Of a stretch of 64,000 nucleotides of DNA, positions 1 to 7,472 are shown piece by piece. Numbering within the stretch: the stretch's first letter is position 1; the number at the start of each line of letters is the position of its first letter. The notes beneath the pieces were generated by a model. The model made no database searches, was not told where the DNA came from, and worked only from the letters and a program-made list of their open reading frames with translations. Origin of the DNA: WHSW01 sp963749365 (GTDB lineage Bacteria > Actinomycetota > Thermoleophilia > Solirubrobacterales > 70-9); the NCBI GenBank assembly GCA_963749365.1, contig CAVVME010000003.1, forward strand, positions 186,001 to 250,000, in the 5' to 3' direction. A program made the position numbers and the translations under genes.

Positions 1-1077
1 GCCACCGGCCCCGAACGCCTGGTGGTCGGCCCTGCGGGTGACGTCGAGCCGTTGCGGATCGTCGTAGACCGACTCGTCGCGGTTGCTGGCGACGTACCAG
101 AGCAGCACCTTGTCGCCCTCGCGAATCGTCTGCCCGTGCATCTCGACCTCGCGCGTCGCGGTGCGCCGGAAGTGGGCGAACGCCGGGTACATCCGCAGGA
201 GCTCCTCGACCGCACCCTCGATCAGGCCGGGGTCGGCGAGGAGCAGATCGAGCTGATCGCGGTTCTCGAGCAGCCCCAGCACACCGCTGGTGAACACCGA
301 GCGGGTGCTGTCGTTGCCCGCCGCTCCGAGCAGCCCGAGGCCCATGAAGATCTCGTCGTCGGAAAGCCCCTCGCCGTCGATCTCCGAATGGACGAGGATA
401 TCGAGCAGGTCGTCCATCCCCGGGTTGGCGCGGCGCTCGGCGACCAGCTCCATCGTCTCGTCCCAGTTGCGCCGCATCACCTCGGCGACGGCCTCCTCGG
501 TAGGGCGCAGGTCCTCGTCGCCGAACCCGAGCACCAGGTTGGTGTCCTCGACGTGGCGGCGGTCGTCCGCCTCCTCGCTGCCGATGAAGGAGCCGATCAC
601 GCGCGAGACGACGGGCCCGGCGACGTCGTTGACCAGGTCGCACTCGCCGCGCGCCGCGACCCGGTCGAGGACGCGGTTGACGATCGCCCGGATCCGCTCC
701 TCGTGCTCGGCGATCCGCTTCGGGGTGAACCCGCGCTGGAACAGCGCCTTGATCCGGTCGTGACGCGGGGGGTCCATCGAGATCATCATCTGCTGCTGGC
801 CCTCGAGCGGGATCCCGAAGTCGTCGAGGACCATGATCCCGCCGACGAACGAGGAGAAGGTCTGCCAATCGAGGCTCACCCGGCGCAGGTCCTCGGCCCT
901 GGTCAGCGACCAGAAGCCGCCCTCCCGGGGGTACTCGGCGAGTGGGCTCCAGTGCGCCGGCGCCTCGCGGCGCAGGCGGGAGAAGACGTCGTGCGGGGGG
1001 CCGTCCTCCCAGAGGTCGAGGTCGCCGAGGTCGATGCGATCGAGGTCGAGGTCGGCGACGACGCTCACGTCGGGCAT
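1..1077 (-). CDS. Cytochrome P450, C-terminus cut by window edge
   Basis: This is a soluble bacterial P450 monooxygenase that would use an external ferredoxin or reductase to hydroxylate a small hydrophobic substrate, which the sequence does not identify. The reverse strand is open for 359 codons from ATG at 1077. The I-helix motif AGNDST lies near residue 253 and the K-helix ExxR (EELLR) near residue 290. The frame runs off at position 1 inside HQAFGAGG, just before the heme-ligand Cys, so about 40-50 residues are missing. It is divergent from a TetR gene whose start lies 12 nt away, so local repression is likely. Confidence 0.93.
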   Translation of the reverse strand, partial: MPDVSVVADLDLDRIDLGDLDLWEDGPPHDVFSRLRREAPAHWSPLAEYPREGGFWSLTRAEDLRRVSLDWQTFSSFVGGIMVLDDFGIPLEGQQQMMISMDPPRHDRIKALFQRGFTPKRIAEHEERIRAIVNRVLDRVAARGECDLVNDVAGPVVSRVIGSFIGSEEADDRRHVEDTNLVLGFGDEDLRPTEEAVAEVMRRNWDETMELVAERRANPGMDDLLDILVHSEIDGEGLSDDEIFMGLGLLGAAGNDSTRSVFTSGVLGLLENRDQLDLLLADPGLIEGAVEELLRMYPAFAHFRRTATREVEMHGQTIREGDKVLLWYVASNRDESVYDDPQRLDVTRRADHQAFGAGG

Positions 1078-1091
1078 ACTACAGATGTAGT
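1078..1091. promoter_or_regulatory. Palindromic operator candidate between P450 and tetR starts
   Basis: The perfect dyad ACTACA-GA-TGTAGT fills the 12-nt gap between the two divergent start codons and overlaps the GTG of the TetR gene. On the + strand CATACT (1075-1080) resembles a -10 box. TetR-family proteins commonly bind such dyads next to their own gene, so this is the best candidate site for autoregulation and P450 repression. Binding is inferred. Confidence 0.55.
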
Positions 1092-1686
1092 GGAAGCGAC
1101 GCAAGCCACCGACGAGCGGGTCCGGGACCGCCGCGAGCTGATCGCCGATGCGGCGCTCGAGGTCCTCGCCGCGGATGGCGGCAGGGCGCTCACCCACCGG
1201 GCGGTCGATCGGCGAGCCGCGATCCCGGAGGGCTCGACGAGCAACTACTTCCCCACCCGAGAGGCGCTGCTGAGCGCCGCCCTGCGCCGGCTGGTCGAGC
1301 TCGAGCGGCCCTCGGTGCGCGCGCTCGAGGCGCTGGTACCCGGCGGCCCGTACCCGCCGCGGCGCAGCGCCGAGCTGCTCGGCGAGCTGATCGTCGGGCA
1401 GTGGCTCGAGGCGCTCTCGGACCTGGCGCTCGCCCGCTACGAGCTGATCCTCGAGGCGCGCCGGCGGCCGGAGTTCCGGCGCGAGTTCGACGCGGTGCGG
1501 CGCGAGTACCTGCGCCTGGTCGAGACCCTGCTCCCGGCCGCCGGCTGCCGCGATCCGCAGCGCCATGCGCCCGAGCTGCTGGCGCTGCTCGACGGCCTGG
1601 TCGTGAACCAGCTCCTGCAGCCGGCGACGGCGCTCTCGGAGCCCGAGATCGTCGACTACCTGGAGCGCTTCTTCGCCTCCTGCTGA
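1090..1686 (+). CDS. TetR-family transcriptional regulator
   Basis: This 198-residue regulator has an N-terminal TetR DNA-binding domain: helix RRELIADAALEVLA followed by the turn and recognition helix LTHRAVDRRAAIPEGSTSNYF (split here at about residues 31-52). The Tyr-Phe ending is typical of the family. The C-terminal ligand-binding half is helical with no recognisable ligand. The frame is open far upstream, but that part is antisense to the P450 gene, so GTG at 1090 is the sensible start. It has no Shine-Dalgarno sequence and may be leaderless. The divergent P450 is the likely target. Confidence 0.85.
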   Translation: MEATQATDERVRDRRELIADAALEVLAADGGRALTHRAVDRRAAIPEGSTSNYFPTREALLSAALRRLVELERPSVRALEALVPGGPYPPRRSAELLGELIVGQWLEALSDLALARYELILEARRRPEFRREFDAVRREYLRLVETLLPAAGCRDPQRHAPELLALLDGLVVNQLLQPATALSEPEIVDYLERFFASC

Positions 1687-1732
1687 GGGCCGATATGGCG
1701 CCGGCGTCGCCGCGCCCATGTATGCTGCCGCG

Positions 1733-1868
1733 AGTTCGTACCCGGTTGCCGAATCCCGGCTCGCACGCGAGCCGGGAGCGGGGGACCCGGAAGTTGGGGC
1801 AAGCCCACCGAATCCGGTGGGGGCGCTGCTCCTTAGCGCCAGCCCGTCAGCTAACCCCGCAGGCCCGC
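1733..1868 (+). ncRNA. c-di-AMP riboswitch (ydaO/yuaA type)
   Basis: The leader matches the conserved core of the ydaO riboswitch. In order it shows GCCGAATC, a GC-rich stem (CCCGGCTC/GAGCCGGG), GCGGGGGACCCG, TTGGGGC, a hairpin CCCACCGAATCCGGTGGG, and the hallmark CCCGTCAGCTAACCCCGCAGGC. In actinobacteria this class sits before cell-wall hydrolase genes and turns them off when c-di-AMP is high. The next gene, 17 nt downstream with ribosome site AGGAGA, is an NlpC/P60-like secreted protein, as expected. The boundaries are approximate; TATGCT at 1721-1726 is a possible -10 box. Confidence 0.9.
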
Positions 1869-1884
1869 ACAGGAGACCGAAGCA

Positions 1885-2460
1885 GTGCCCAGATCGACCC
1901 AATTCCGCTCGCGCGCGCTCGTTGCAGCGCTCTCTGTCGCTGCGCTGCTCGCCTTCCCGGCCGCCGCGGGGGCGGGCTCGGGCGGGGTCGCCCCGGGCGG
2001 CTCGGGCGGGGCCTCACAGACCGTCGCCGGGGGCAAGGCGAAGCTCCTGCCCAGTGGCTTGGCCGCCGCGCCCGCGAACGCCCCCGCGGCGGTCAAGCGC
2101 GCGATCGCAGCCGGCAACGCGATCGATCGAGCCGGCTACTGCACCGGCGGCGGGCACCGCAACTGGCGCTCGCGCTGCTATGACTGCTCGGGGACGGTCA
2201 GCTATGTGCTCGGTCCCAAGGGCGCCGGGATCCTCGACTCGCCGCTGCCCTCGGGGGCGTTTCGCAAATGGGGCTCCCGCGGCAAGGGAAGCTGGATCAC
2301 CGTCTACTACAACGGTGGCCATGCCTACGTCGTGATCGCCGGGCTGCGCCTCGACACCTCTCAGCCCGACGACGGCGCCGAGGGCCCGGGGTGGAGCAAG
2401 GACGTCAAGGCCGGGCTCGTCAACGGGCCATTTCGCAAGCGCCATTACCCGGGCCTGTAG
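1885..2460 (+). CDS. Secreted NlpC/P60-like cell-wall peptidase
   Basis: This 191-residue exported protein has an N-terminal signal peptide (about residues 1-30, ending AAAGA). Its NlpC/P60-like core has the candidate catalytic Cys at 101 (YDCSGTV) and His at 146 (NGGHAYVVIAG). Such enzymes cleave peptide stems of peptidoglycan. GTG at 1885 is preceded by AGGAGA. The c-di-AMP riboswitch in the leader strongly supports a cell-wall role. The catalytic core is short and divergent, so activity is likely but not certain. Another Cys pair (C86, C98) could form a disulfide. Confidence 0.82.
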   Translation: MPRSTQFRSRALVAALSVAALLAFPAAAGAGSGGVAPGGSGGASQTVAGGKAKLLPSGLAAAPANAPAAVKRAIAAGNAIDRAGYCTGGGHRNWRSRCYDCSGTVSYVLGPKGAGILDSPLPSGAFRKWGSRGKGSWITVYYNGGHAYVVIAGLRLDTSQPDDGAEGPGWSKDVKAGLVNGPFRKRHYPGL

Positions 2461-2476
2461 GGCCCTCTCGTCGGAT

Positions 2477-3871
2477 CTAGCCCGCCCGCTCGGCGGCCCA
2501 GCGCGCGTGCTCGATCCCGAGCTCGGTGACCGGCCGCTCGCCCCGGATCAGCTCGCGCAGCAAGGGCCCCCAGGCCGCCGCGGCGCGCACCGTCGAGGCG
2601 ATCTGGAACAGCAGGCCCTCCATCCGGCGCAGCAGCAGCGCCTCCGGCGGCAGGGTCATCCGGCGCATCTGGGCAACCATCTGATCGCCGGACTCCTCGC
2701 GCAGGGACTCGGTCCCGCGCCAGACCTCCTCCGGAGAGAGCCGCAGCGGCTGATCGCCGACGAACCACCAGCCGGCGGCGCGCATGTGGGCGAGCAGCAG
2801 AGCGCCGTCCCACTCCGCCGACGGGCCAGGCAGGTAGCCGAGCTCGCGCATCGCGGCGACCAGCGCCGGCGCGTCGCTCTCCTGGATCGCCCGCAGGACC
2901 TCCCCCTCGCGTGCCAGGTAGTCGCCCGGCAGGTCGCGCAGCATGCCGAAGTCGAAGAACGCGACCCGATTGTCGGCGCAGAGCAGGTAGTTGCCGGGGT
3001 GGGGGTCGCCGAGCGCGACCCCGAGCTCGGCGGCGGTGGCGTAGAAGAACCGGTAGACGATCTCGGCGAACCGGTCGCGCACCGGCTCGGGTTGCTCGGC
3101 GACCTCCTCGAAGCCGATCCCGTCGACCCACTCGGTGACCAGCACGCAGCGCCGGCTGAGCGCGGTGTCGACGGCCGGCACGCTGACGAACGGGTGTCGG
3201 CGCCAGAACCGGGCGAGACGACGGTGATTGGCGGCCTCGAGCTCGTAGTCGCACTCCTCGGTGATCCGCGCGGCCAGCTCCGCCAGGACCTCCTTGACGT
3301 CGAGTCCCGGCATCAGCCGGCGCAGCAGCGGGGAGAGCAGGCGCAGGTTTCGCATGTCCGAGACGACCGCATCGGCGATCCCGGGGTACTGGATCTTGAT
3401 CGCCAATTCGGCGCCGTCATGCGCGCGAGCGCGGTGGACCTGGCCGATGCTCGCCGCGGCCGCGGGCTCGGGGTCGATGCTCGCCAGCACCCGTTCGGGA
3501 TCCTCGCCCCACTGCTCGGCGAGCACCCCGCGCATCTCCTCCCAGCCGACCGCGGGGACGTTGTCGCGCAACGACGCCAGACGGCCCTGCAGGTACTCGG
3601 CCTGGTCGGGGTCGAGGCCCGGGAACTCGACCGTGGACAGCACCTGGCCGGCCTTCATCGCCGCACCGCGCATGACCGAGAGCTGGTCGACGAGCGAGTC
3701 GATCGTCGCCACCACCCGGTCGCCGCGACGCCGCTGACGCTGCTCCTCGCTGCCGCGGCCGTCGAAGCGATCGCCCGCCCAGCGCGCCGCTCCGCCGGCG
3801 GCGACGCGGCCGAGCCGAGCGGTGCGCGCGACGCGGCCCGACACTGGTGGTCTTCCGGATCCGCCCGCCAT
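2477..3871 (-). CDS. ABC1/AarF (UbiB-like) family kinase
   Basis: This 464-residue member of the ABC1 atypical kinase family carries the full motif set. It has KAGQ (73-76), the alanine-rich loop AAAASIGQVH (137-146), the nucleotide Lys in AIKIQYPG (K159), catalytic DPHPGN (289-294) and metal-binding DFG (307-309). Family members act as ATPases or kinases in isoprenoid-lipid or quinone metabolism, but the partner here is unknown. The start at 3871 is preceded by CAGACT ending 6 nt upstream, fitting a leaderless transcript. It converges on the NlpC/P60 gene, with only 16 nt between the stops. Confidence 0.88.
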   Translation of the reverse strand: MAGGSGRPPVSGRVARTARLGRVAAGGAARWAGDRFDGRGSEEQRQRRRGDRVVATIDSLVDQLSVMRGAAMKAGQVLSTVEFPGLDPDQAEYLQGRLASLRDNVPAVGWEEMRGVLAEQWGEDPERVLASIDPEPAAAASIGQVHRARAHDGAELAIKIQYPGIADAVVSDMRNLRLLSPLLRRLMPGLDVKEVLAELAARITEECDYELEAANHRRLARFWRRHPFVSVPAVDTALSRRCVLVTEWVDGIGFEEVAEQPEPVRDRFAEIVYRFFYATAAELGVALGDPHPGNYLLCADNRVAFFDFGMLRDLPGDYLAREGEVLRAIQESDAPALVAAMRELGYLPGPSAEWDGALLLAHMRAAGWWFVGDQPLRLSPEEVWRGTESLREESGDQMVAQMRRMTLPPEALLLRRMEGLLFQIASTVRAAAAWGPLLRELIRGERPVTELGIEHARWAAERAG

Positions 3872-3903
3872 CGGCCAAGTCTGGCACGGGCGAATGGGGC
3901 AGA

Positions 3904-4653
3904 ATGAGGCGGAGCCCCGTGTCCGTCGATACCCAGCCCCAGCCGCAACCCTCCCGACCGCGCTCGAACTGGACCGCCGGCCGGGTGATCGGGATGATCG
4001 TCTCCAGCATCGCCGCGCTGGTCGGGGGGCTGATGCTGCTCGGTGGGCTGGCGTTGATCGCCGTCCACGGCCTCGCCCGCGACGACGACGGCTACTACAC
4101 GACCGACACCGAGCGCCTGCGCAGTGACACCTACGCGATCGCAACCGACGAGATCGACCTCGGGGCCGATCCCGCCGGACCGGCGCCCGAGGATCTGCTC
4201 GGGACGCTCAGGATCCGCGCCGAGGCGACGGACGGCGAATCGGTGTTCCTCGGCATCGGTCACACCGAGGAGGTCGAGCGCTATCTCGACGGCGTCCGCC
4301 ACGCGCGGCTGACCGACTTCGGCGGTGGCGGCCCGGGCTACGACCAGCGGCCGGGCGGCGCCCCGGATCGGCGCCCGGGCGCTGAGCGGTTCTGGGTCGC
4401 ACAGAGCGAGGGCGCCGGAGAGCAGAGCGTCGACTGGGACGTGCAGACCGGCGTCTGGTCGGTGGCCTTGATGAACGCCGATGCAGGTCGTGGCATCGAC
4501 GCCGACGCCAGCGTCGGGATCGAGATCTCGTGGCTGATCTGGGTCGCGATCGGGTTCGCCGTCGTCGGCTTCCTGCTGGCGGCGATCGGGGTGGTGCTGA
4601 TCATCGTGATCTCGCGCCATGCCGCTCGCGACGCCACCCCGGCGCCCGGCTAG
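3904..4653 (+). CDS. Two-pass membrane protein of unknown function
   Basis: I do not recognise this 249-residue protein. It has a Pro/Gln-rich N-terminus, a transmembrane segment near residues 27-53 (IGMIVSSIAALVGG), an external beta-rich domain of about 150 residues and a second transmembrane segment near residues 210-238 (LLAAIGVVLIIVI). The topology puts the middle domain outside the cell. ATG 3904 is taken as start. GTG 3919, with GGAG just upstream and CAGAAT at 3900-3905, is an equally plausible start. It is divergent from the ABC1 kinase gene across 32 nt. Confidence 0.7.
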   Translation: MRRSPVSVDTQPQPQPSRPRSNWTAGRVIGMIVSSIAALVGGLMLLGGLALIAVHGLARDDDGYYTTDTERLRSDTYAIATDEIDLGADPAGPAPEDLLGTLRIRAEATDGESVFLGIGHTEEVERYLDGVRHARLTDFGGGGPGYDQRPGGAPDRRPGAERFWVAQSEGAGEQSVDWDVQTGVWSVALMNADAGRGIDADASVGIEISWLIWVAIGFAVVGFLLAAIGVVLIIVISRHAARDATPAPG

Positions 4654-4694
4654 TCTCCCGGCGACCGCGACCGCGACGAACGGGAGGAGCACAG

Positions 4695-6014
4695 GTGGCG
4701 CATGACGTGGTGGTGGTCGGGGCGGGCCTTGCCGGTCTCTCGGCGGCGCGCGACCTGGCCGCGGGCGGGGCCGACGTGGTCGTGCTCGAGGCACGTGCTC
4801 GCCCCGGCGGGCGGGTCGAGCAGACCGAGCTCGCGGACGGGCGTCTGGTCCAGCTCGGTGGCGAGATCGTCGGCCCGTTCCAGACCGCGTACCACGGGCT
4901 CGCCGACGAGCTCGGACTGACCTTCGAGCCCTCGTTTCCCGACCTGCCCGGCGAGGACACCTACGTGCTCGCCGGCGAGCGCACGGTCGGTGACGGCTTT
5001 CCGTGGATGAGCGACGACGACCGTGCCAGCCACGCCGCGGTCGAGCAGGAGTTCGCCCGCCTGGCCGCGACCGTGGACCCCGACGACCCGTGGTCACATC
5101 CCGACGCCGCACGGCTCGATCGGCTCTCGGTCGGGGAGTGGATGCGCGACGCCGGTGCGACCCCGAACGCGGTCCGCGCTCGTGAGCTGGCCTCGCTGGC
5201 GCTCTCGTGCGAGTCCGTCGAGCGCACCTCGCTGCTCTCGGACCTGCGCAAGGAGGCGGCGGCGGGCGCTCATGGCTTCTACAGCTACGAGATCTGGGAG
5301 TGCGAGCGGATCGCCGAGGGCTCGGCCAGCGTCGCGCTGCGGATGGCCGAGGAGCTCGGGCAGCGGGTGCGGTACTCGACCCCGGTCGAGCGGATCCGCA
5401 CCCGCAGCGGCGGCTGCGTGGTGACCACGGTCGGTGGTGAGGCGTTCGAGTCCGAGGCGGTCATCTGCGCGCTTCCGGCCGGGCCGCTGCGCCGGGTCCA
5501 GCTCGACGGGATCTCCGACGATCGGCTTGCCTCACTGCGCCACCAGCGCCACGCGATCGCGGCCAAGGCCGTGTTCGCCTACGGGACCTCGTTCTGGGAG
5601 CAGCAGGGCCAGAACGGCACCTACTACTCCGAGATCGGCGTCCTCGGTGGGAGCTGGGTCCAGCGTGAGGGGATCCTCTCGACCCTGGTCCCGCCGGAGC
5701 GCTTCGCGCCGCTGCTCGCCACCGCCGCCGAGCACCGCGAGCGCGAGCTGGTCGGAGAGCTCGTGCACGCTTTCGGCGACGCCGCGGCCGACCCCGATGC
5801 CGTCTACGTCCGCCTCTGGGGCGCCGACCCGTGGACGCAGGGCTACATCACGAGCTGGCGCCCCGGCGACGTGCTCGCGGTCGGACCATTGCACGGCACC
5901 CACGAGCCGCCGCTCTACATCTGCGGATCGGACCAGTGGGTGTGCGGCTACATGGAGGGAGCCGTGCGCACCGGACGCGGCGCCGCCGCGGCGGCGCTCG
6001 GTCGGAGTGGCTGA
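4695..6014 (+). CDS. FAD-dependent amine oxidase
   Basis: This 439-residue flavoprotein belongs to the monoamine oxidase/phytoene desaturase superfamily. The dinucleotide-binding motif VVVGAGLAGLSAA starts at residue 6, followed by an acidic LEARARPGGR segment. A C-terminal FAD-contacting stretch (CGSDQWVCGYMEGAVRTG) lies near residues 410-427. It should oxidise an amine to an imine with release of peroxide; the substrate is unknown. GTG 4695 is chosen for its strong site GGGAGGAGC. TAGTCT at 4651-4656, overlapping the previous stop, is a likely -10 box giving a short leader. Confidence 0.9.
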   Translation: MAHDVVVVGAGLAGLSAARDLAAGGADVVVLEARARPGGRVEQTELADGRLVQLGGEIVGPFQTAYHGLADELGLTFEPSFPDLPGEDTYVLAGERTVGDGFPWMSDDDRASHAAVEQEFARLAATVDPDDPWSHPDAARLDRLSVGEWMRDAGATPNAVRARELASLALSCESVERTSLLSDLRKEAAAGAHGFYSYEIWECERIAEGSASVALRMAEELGQRVRYSTPVERIRTRSGGCVVTTVGGEAFESEAVICALPAGPLRRVQLDGISDDRLASLRHQRHAIAAKAVFAYGTSFWEQQGQNGTYYSEIGVLGGSWVQREGILSTLVPPERFAPLLATAAEHRERELVGELVHAFGDAAADPDAVYVRLWGADPWTQGYITSWRPGDVLAVGPLHGTHEPPLYICGSDQWVCGYMEGAVRTGRGAAAAALGRSG

Positions 6015-6070
6015 GCGTGGCGGCCTCGGCGGGCCGGTGTGAGCGTCGTCAGGCCGTCATCATCCGCGAG

Positions 6071-6460
6071 ATGAGCACGCCCTACACGATCACGAACCTC
6101 GAGCAGGTCGACGACTCCGCGGTCAAGTTCGGGTTCGCGGAGATCGGCGAGGCCCGGTTCGCCAACGACGACCTCGCCGCCGAGCACACCGGCCTCAGTC
6201 ACCACCGGCTGAAGCCCGATCGCCGCCAAGCCTTCGGCCATCGCCACGACGAGGCCGAGGAGGTCTATGTCGTCCTCGCCGGATCCGGGCGGGTGAAGCT
6301 CGACGATCAGATCGCTGAGGTCGCGGCGCTCGACGCGATCCGCGTCGCCCCGGGCGTCACCCGCTGCTTCGAGGCCGGCTCCGAGGGCCTCGAGCTGCTC
6401 GCGTTCGGCGCCCAGCATCCGGGCGATGGCGAGATCATCCCGGGCTGGTGGTCGGACTGA
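6071..6460 (+). CDS. Cupin-domain protein
   Basis: This is a 129-residue single-domain cupin. Conserved motif 1 is visible as GHRHDEAEEVYVVLAGSG, with the His-x-His and Glu metal ligands, and motif 2 as a later DAIRVAPGVTR segment. Such small cupins bind a metal and act as isomerases, dioxygenases or sensors; no substrate is suggested here. The start is ATG 6071. It follows the amine oxidase by 56 nt and may be cotranscribed with it. Confidence 0.85.
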   Translation: MSTPYTITNLEQVDDSAVKFGFAEIGEARFANDDLAAEHTGLSHHRLKPDRRQAFGHRHDEAEEVYVVLAGSGRVKLDDQIAEVAALDAIRVAPGVTRCFEAGSEGLELLAFGAQHPGDGEIIPGWWSD

Positions 6461-6498
6461 GCGCCGCCGGGTAACGCGAGCGCCTCGCCGTTGCTGCG

Positions 6499-6515
6499 CC
6501 GGACCGAGTGTCCGG
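6499..6515. terminator. Hairpin between convergent genes
   Basis: CCGGAC-CGAGT-GTCCGG is a perfect 6-bp stem with a 5-nt loop between the convergent cupin and small HTH genes. It lacks a U-tract, so terminator function is only suggested by position. Confidence 0.4.
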
Positions 6516-6540
6516 TGATCGTCGTCCCGCGGGCCGCCCC

Positions 6541-6738
6541 CTAGGTGATCCGGAAGTGGCCGGTGTTCTCCTCGTCGTCGCGCGTCTTCTCCAGCCGGCC
6601 GTCCTTGCGGGCGCGGTTGAAGGCCTGCTTCAGCTCGGACTTCTCGACCCCCAGCTTCGCGGCGACGTCGGCCCGCGTGAACTCCGGTTGGTCCAGCTCG
6701 CTTGCGGCTTCGATCAGTTGGTCAGCGGTGATCGTCAA
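6541..6738 (-). CDS. Small helix-turn-helix-like protein
   Basis: This 65-residue protein has a compact helical fold. The segment FTRADVAAKLGVEKSELKQ looks like a winged or classic HTH unit, followed by a basic stretch (ARKDGRLEKTRDD). The start codon is TTG at 6738, and a near-perfect AAGGAGG 9 nt upstream fixes it. It could bind DNA or act as a small adaptor; no partner is evident. I recognise no named family. Confidence 0.72.
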   Translation of the reverse strand: MTITADQLIEAASELDQPEFTRADVAAKLGVEKSELKQAFNRARKDGRLEKTRDDEENTGHFRIT

Positions 6739-6800
6739 TCGAATCGTCCTCCTTGGTGATCAGTAGCGCTCAAGGCACGGTTGTGGCCGACAGAGACGGT

Positions 6801-6941
6801 CTAGTTGTGCTGTTCGAACGCGGGCACCGTCTCCAGACCGCCGTTGAGGCCGATGTCCACGGCCATCATCAGGATAAGCGCCAGGGCCGCGAGCAGGACC
6901 AGCGACCCGGCGATCAGGAATGTTCGCTCGCCGGGGCTCAC
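6801..6941 (-). CDS. Small single-pass membrane protein
   Basis: This is a short protein of about 46 residues with one strong transmembrane helix (IAGSLVLLAALALILMM) and a short tail ending EQHN. The reading frame is open to an upstream start at 7046. GTG 6941 is preferred because AATACT ends exactly 6 nt before it, the geometry of a leaderless transcript, and the upstream part is low complexity. Function is unknown. Confidence 0.5.
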   Translation of the reverse strand: MSPGERTFLIAGSLVLLAALALILMMAVDIGLNGGLETVPAFEQHN

Positions 6942-7063
6942 GGGCGCAGTATTCGCCTCGGGCGCGGCCGTTCCTTGCGCCGATCCCCGCCCGCCTGCCC
7001 GGGGCGCTTGCTTTGCGCGCGGATCGCAACTAGGGTCGGGCGGCAAGCGAGGAGGAGGTCGGC

Positions 7064-7420
7064 ATGGCCGAATCAGGGCTTTTCATCGGCTGGGGACAGG
7101 TGGTGCGAGGGCGCGAGAAGCGCGCCGTCGAGGTGTTCAACGAGAGCGTCAGTTACTGGGGCGGGCTTCAGAACGAGGGCAAGATCGAGAGCTTCGAGGT
7201 GGTCTTGCTCGCCCCCCACGGAGGCGATCTCGCCGGGTTCGCGCTCTTGCGCGGCAGCGCCGAGCAGATGGCCGCTCTGCGCAGCGACGACGAGTTCGAC
7301 CGCCGGATCGCGCGCGCCGACCTGATCGTCGATCGACAGGGCGTCGTCGACGCGGTCCTCGGCGAGGGAATCGGCAACACGATGAGCATCTATCAGGGCG
7401 AGATCGACGAGATCGGGTAG
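7064..7420 (+). CDS. Conserved hypothetical protein, likely dimeric alpha/beta-barrel fold
   Basis: This 118-residue soluble protein reads like a ferredoxin-like or dimeric alpha/beta-barrel (ABM/DABB-like) unit, with alternating strands and helices (GLFIGWGQV, FEVVLLAPHGGDLAGFALLRG). No catalytic motif is certain. The start ATG 7064 has GAGGAGGAGG upstream. TAGGGT at 7031-7036 is a likely -10 box. It is divergent from the small membrane-protein gene and stands alone as a transcription unit. Confidence 0.7.
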   Translation: MAESGLFIGWGQVVRGREKRAVEVFNESVSYWGGLQNEGKIESFEVVLLAPHGGDLAGFALLRGSAEQMAALRSDDEFDRRIARADLIVDRQGVVDAVLGEGIGNTMSIYQGEIDEIG

Positions 7421-7446
7421 GTCGCTCGAAAAGCGCTTAGACGGAG

Positions 7447-7472
7447 CACCGGACCCGGGGCCCGGTCCGGTG
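7447..7472. other. GC-rich inverted repeat over the glycosidase start codon
   Basis: The arms CACCGGACC and GGTCCGGTG (9 bp, perfect) flank an 8-nt loop CGGGGCCC. The right arm contains the GTG start (7470) of the following gene. It may terminate the upstream transcript or mask the downstream start; no U-tract follows. Confidence 0.5.

Noticed and set aside
22..1080. Long open frame on the + strand running into the TetR gene
   Set aside because: It is the antisense of the P450, whose reverse-strand translation contains the family motifs; only the part from about 1,090 is real.
2507..3907. Open frame of 466 codons on the + strand
   Set aside because: It is antisense to the ABC1 kinase gene and has the Asp/Arg/Gly-biased composition of a GC-rich shadow frame.
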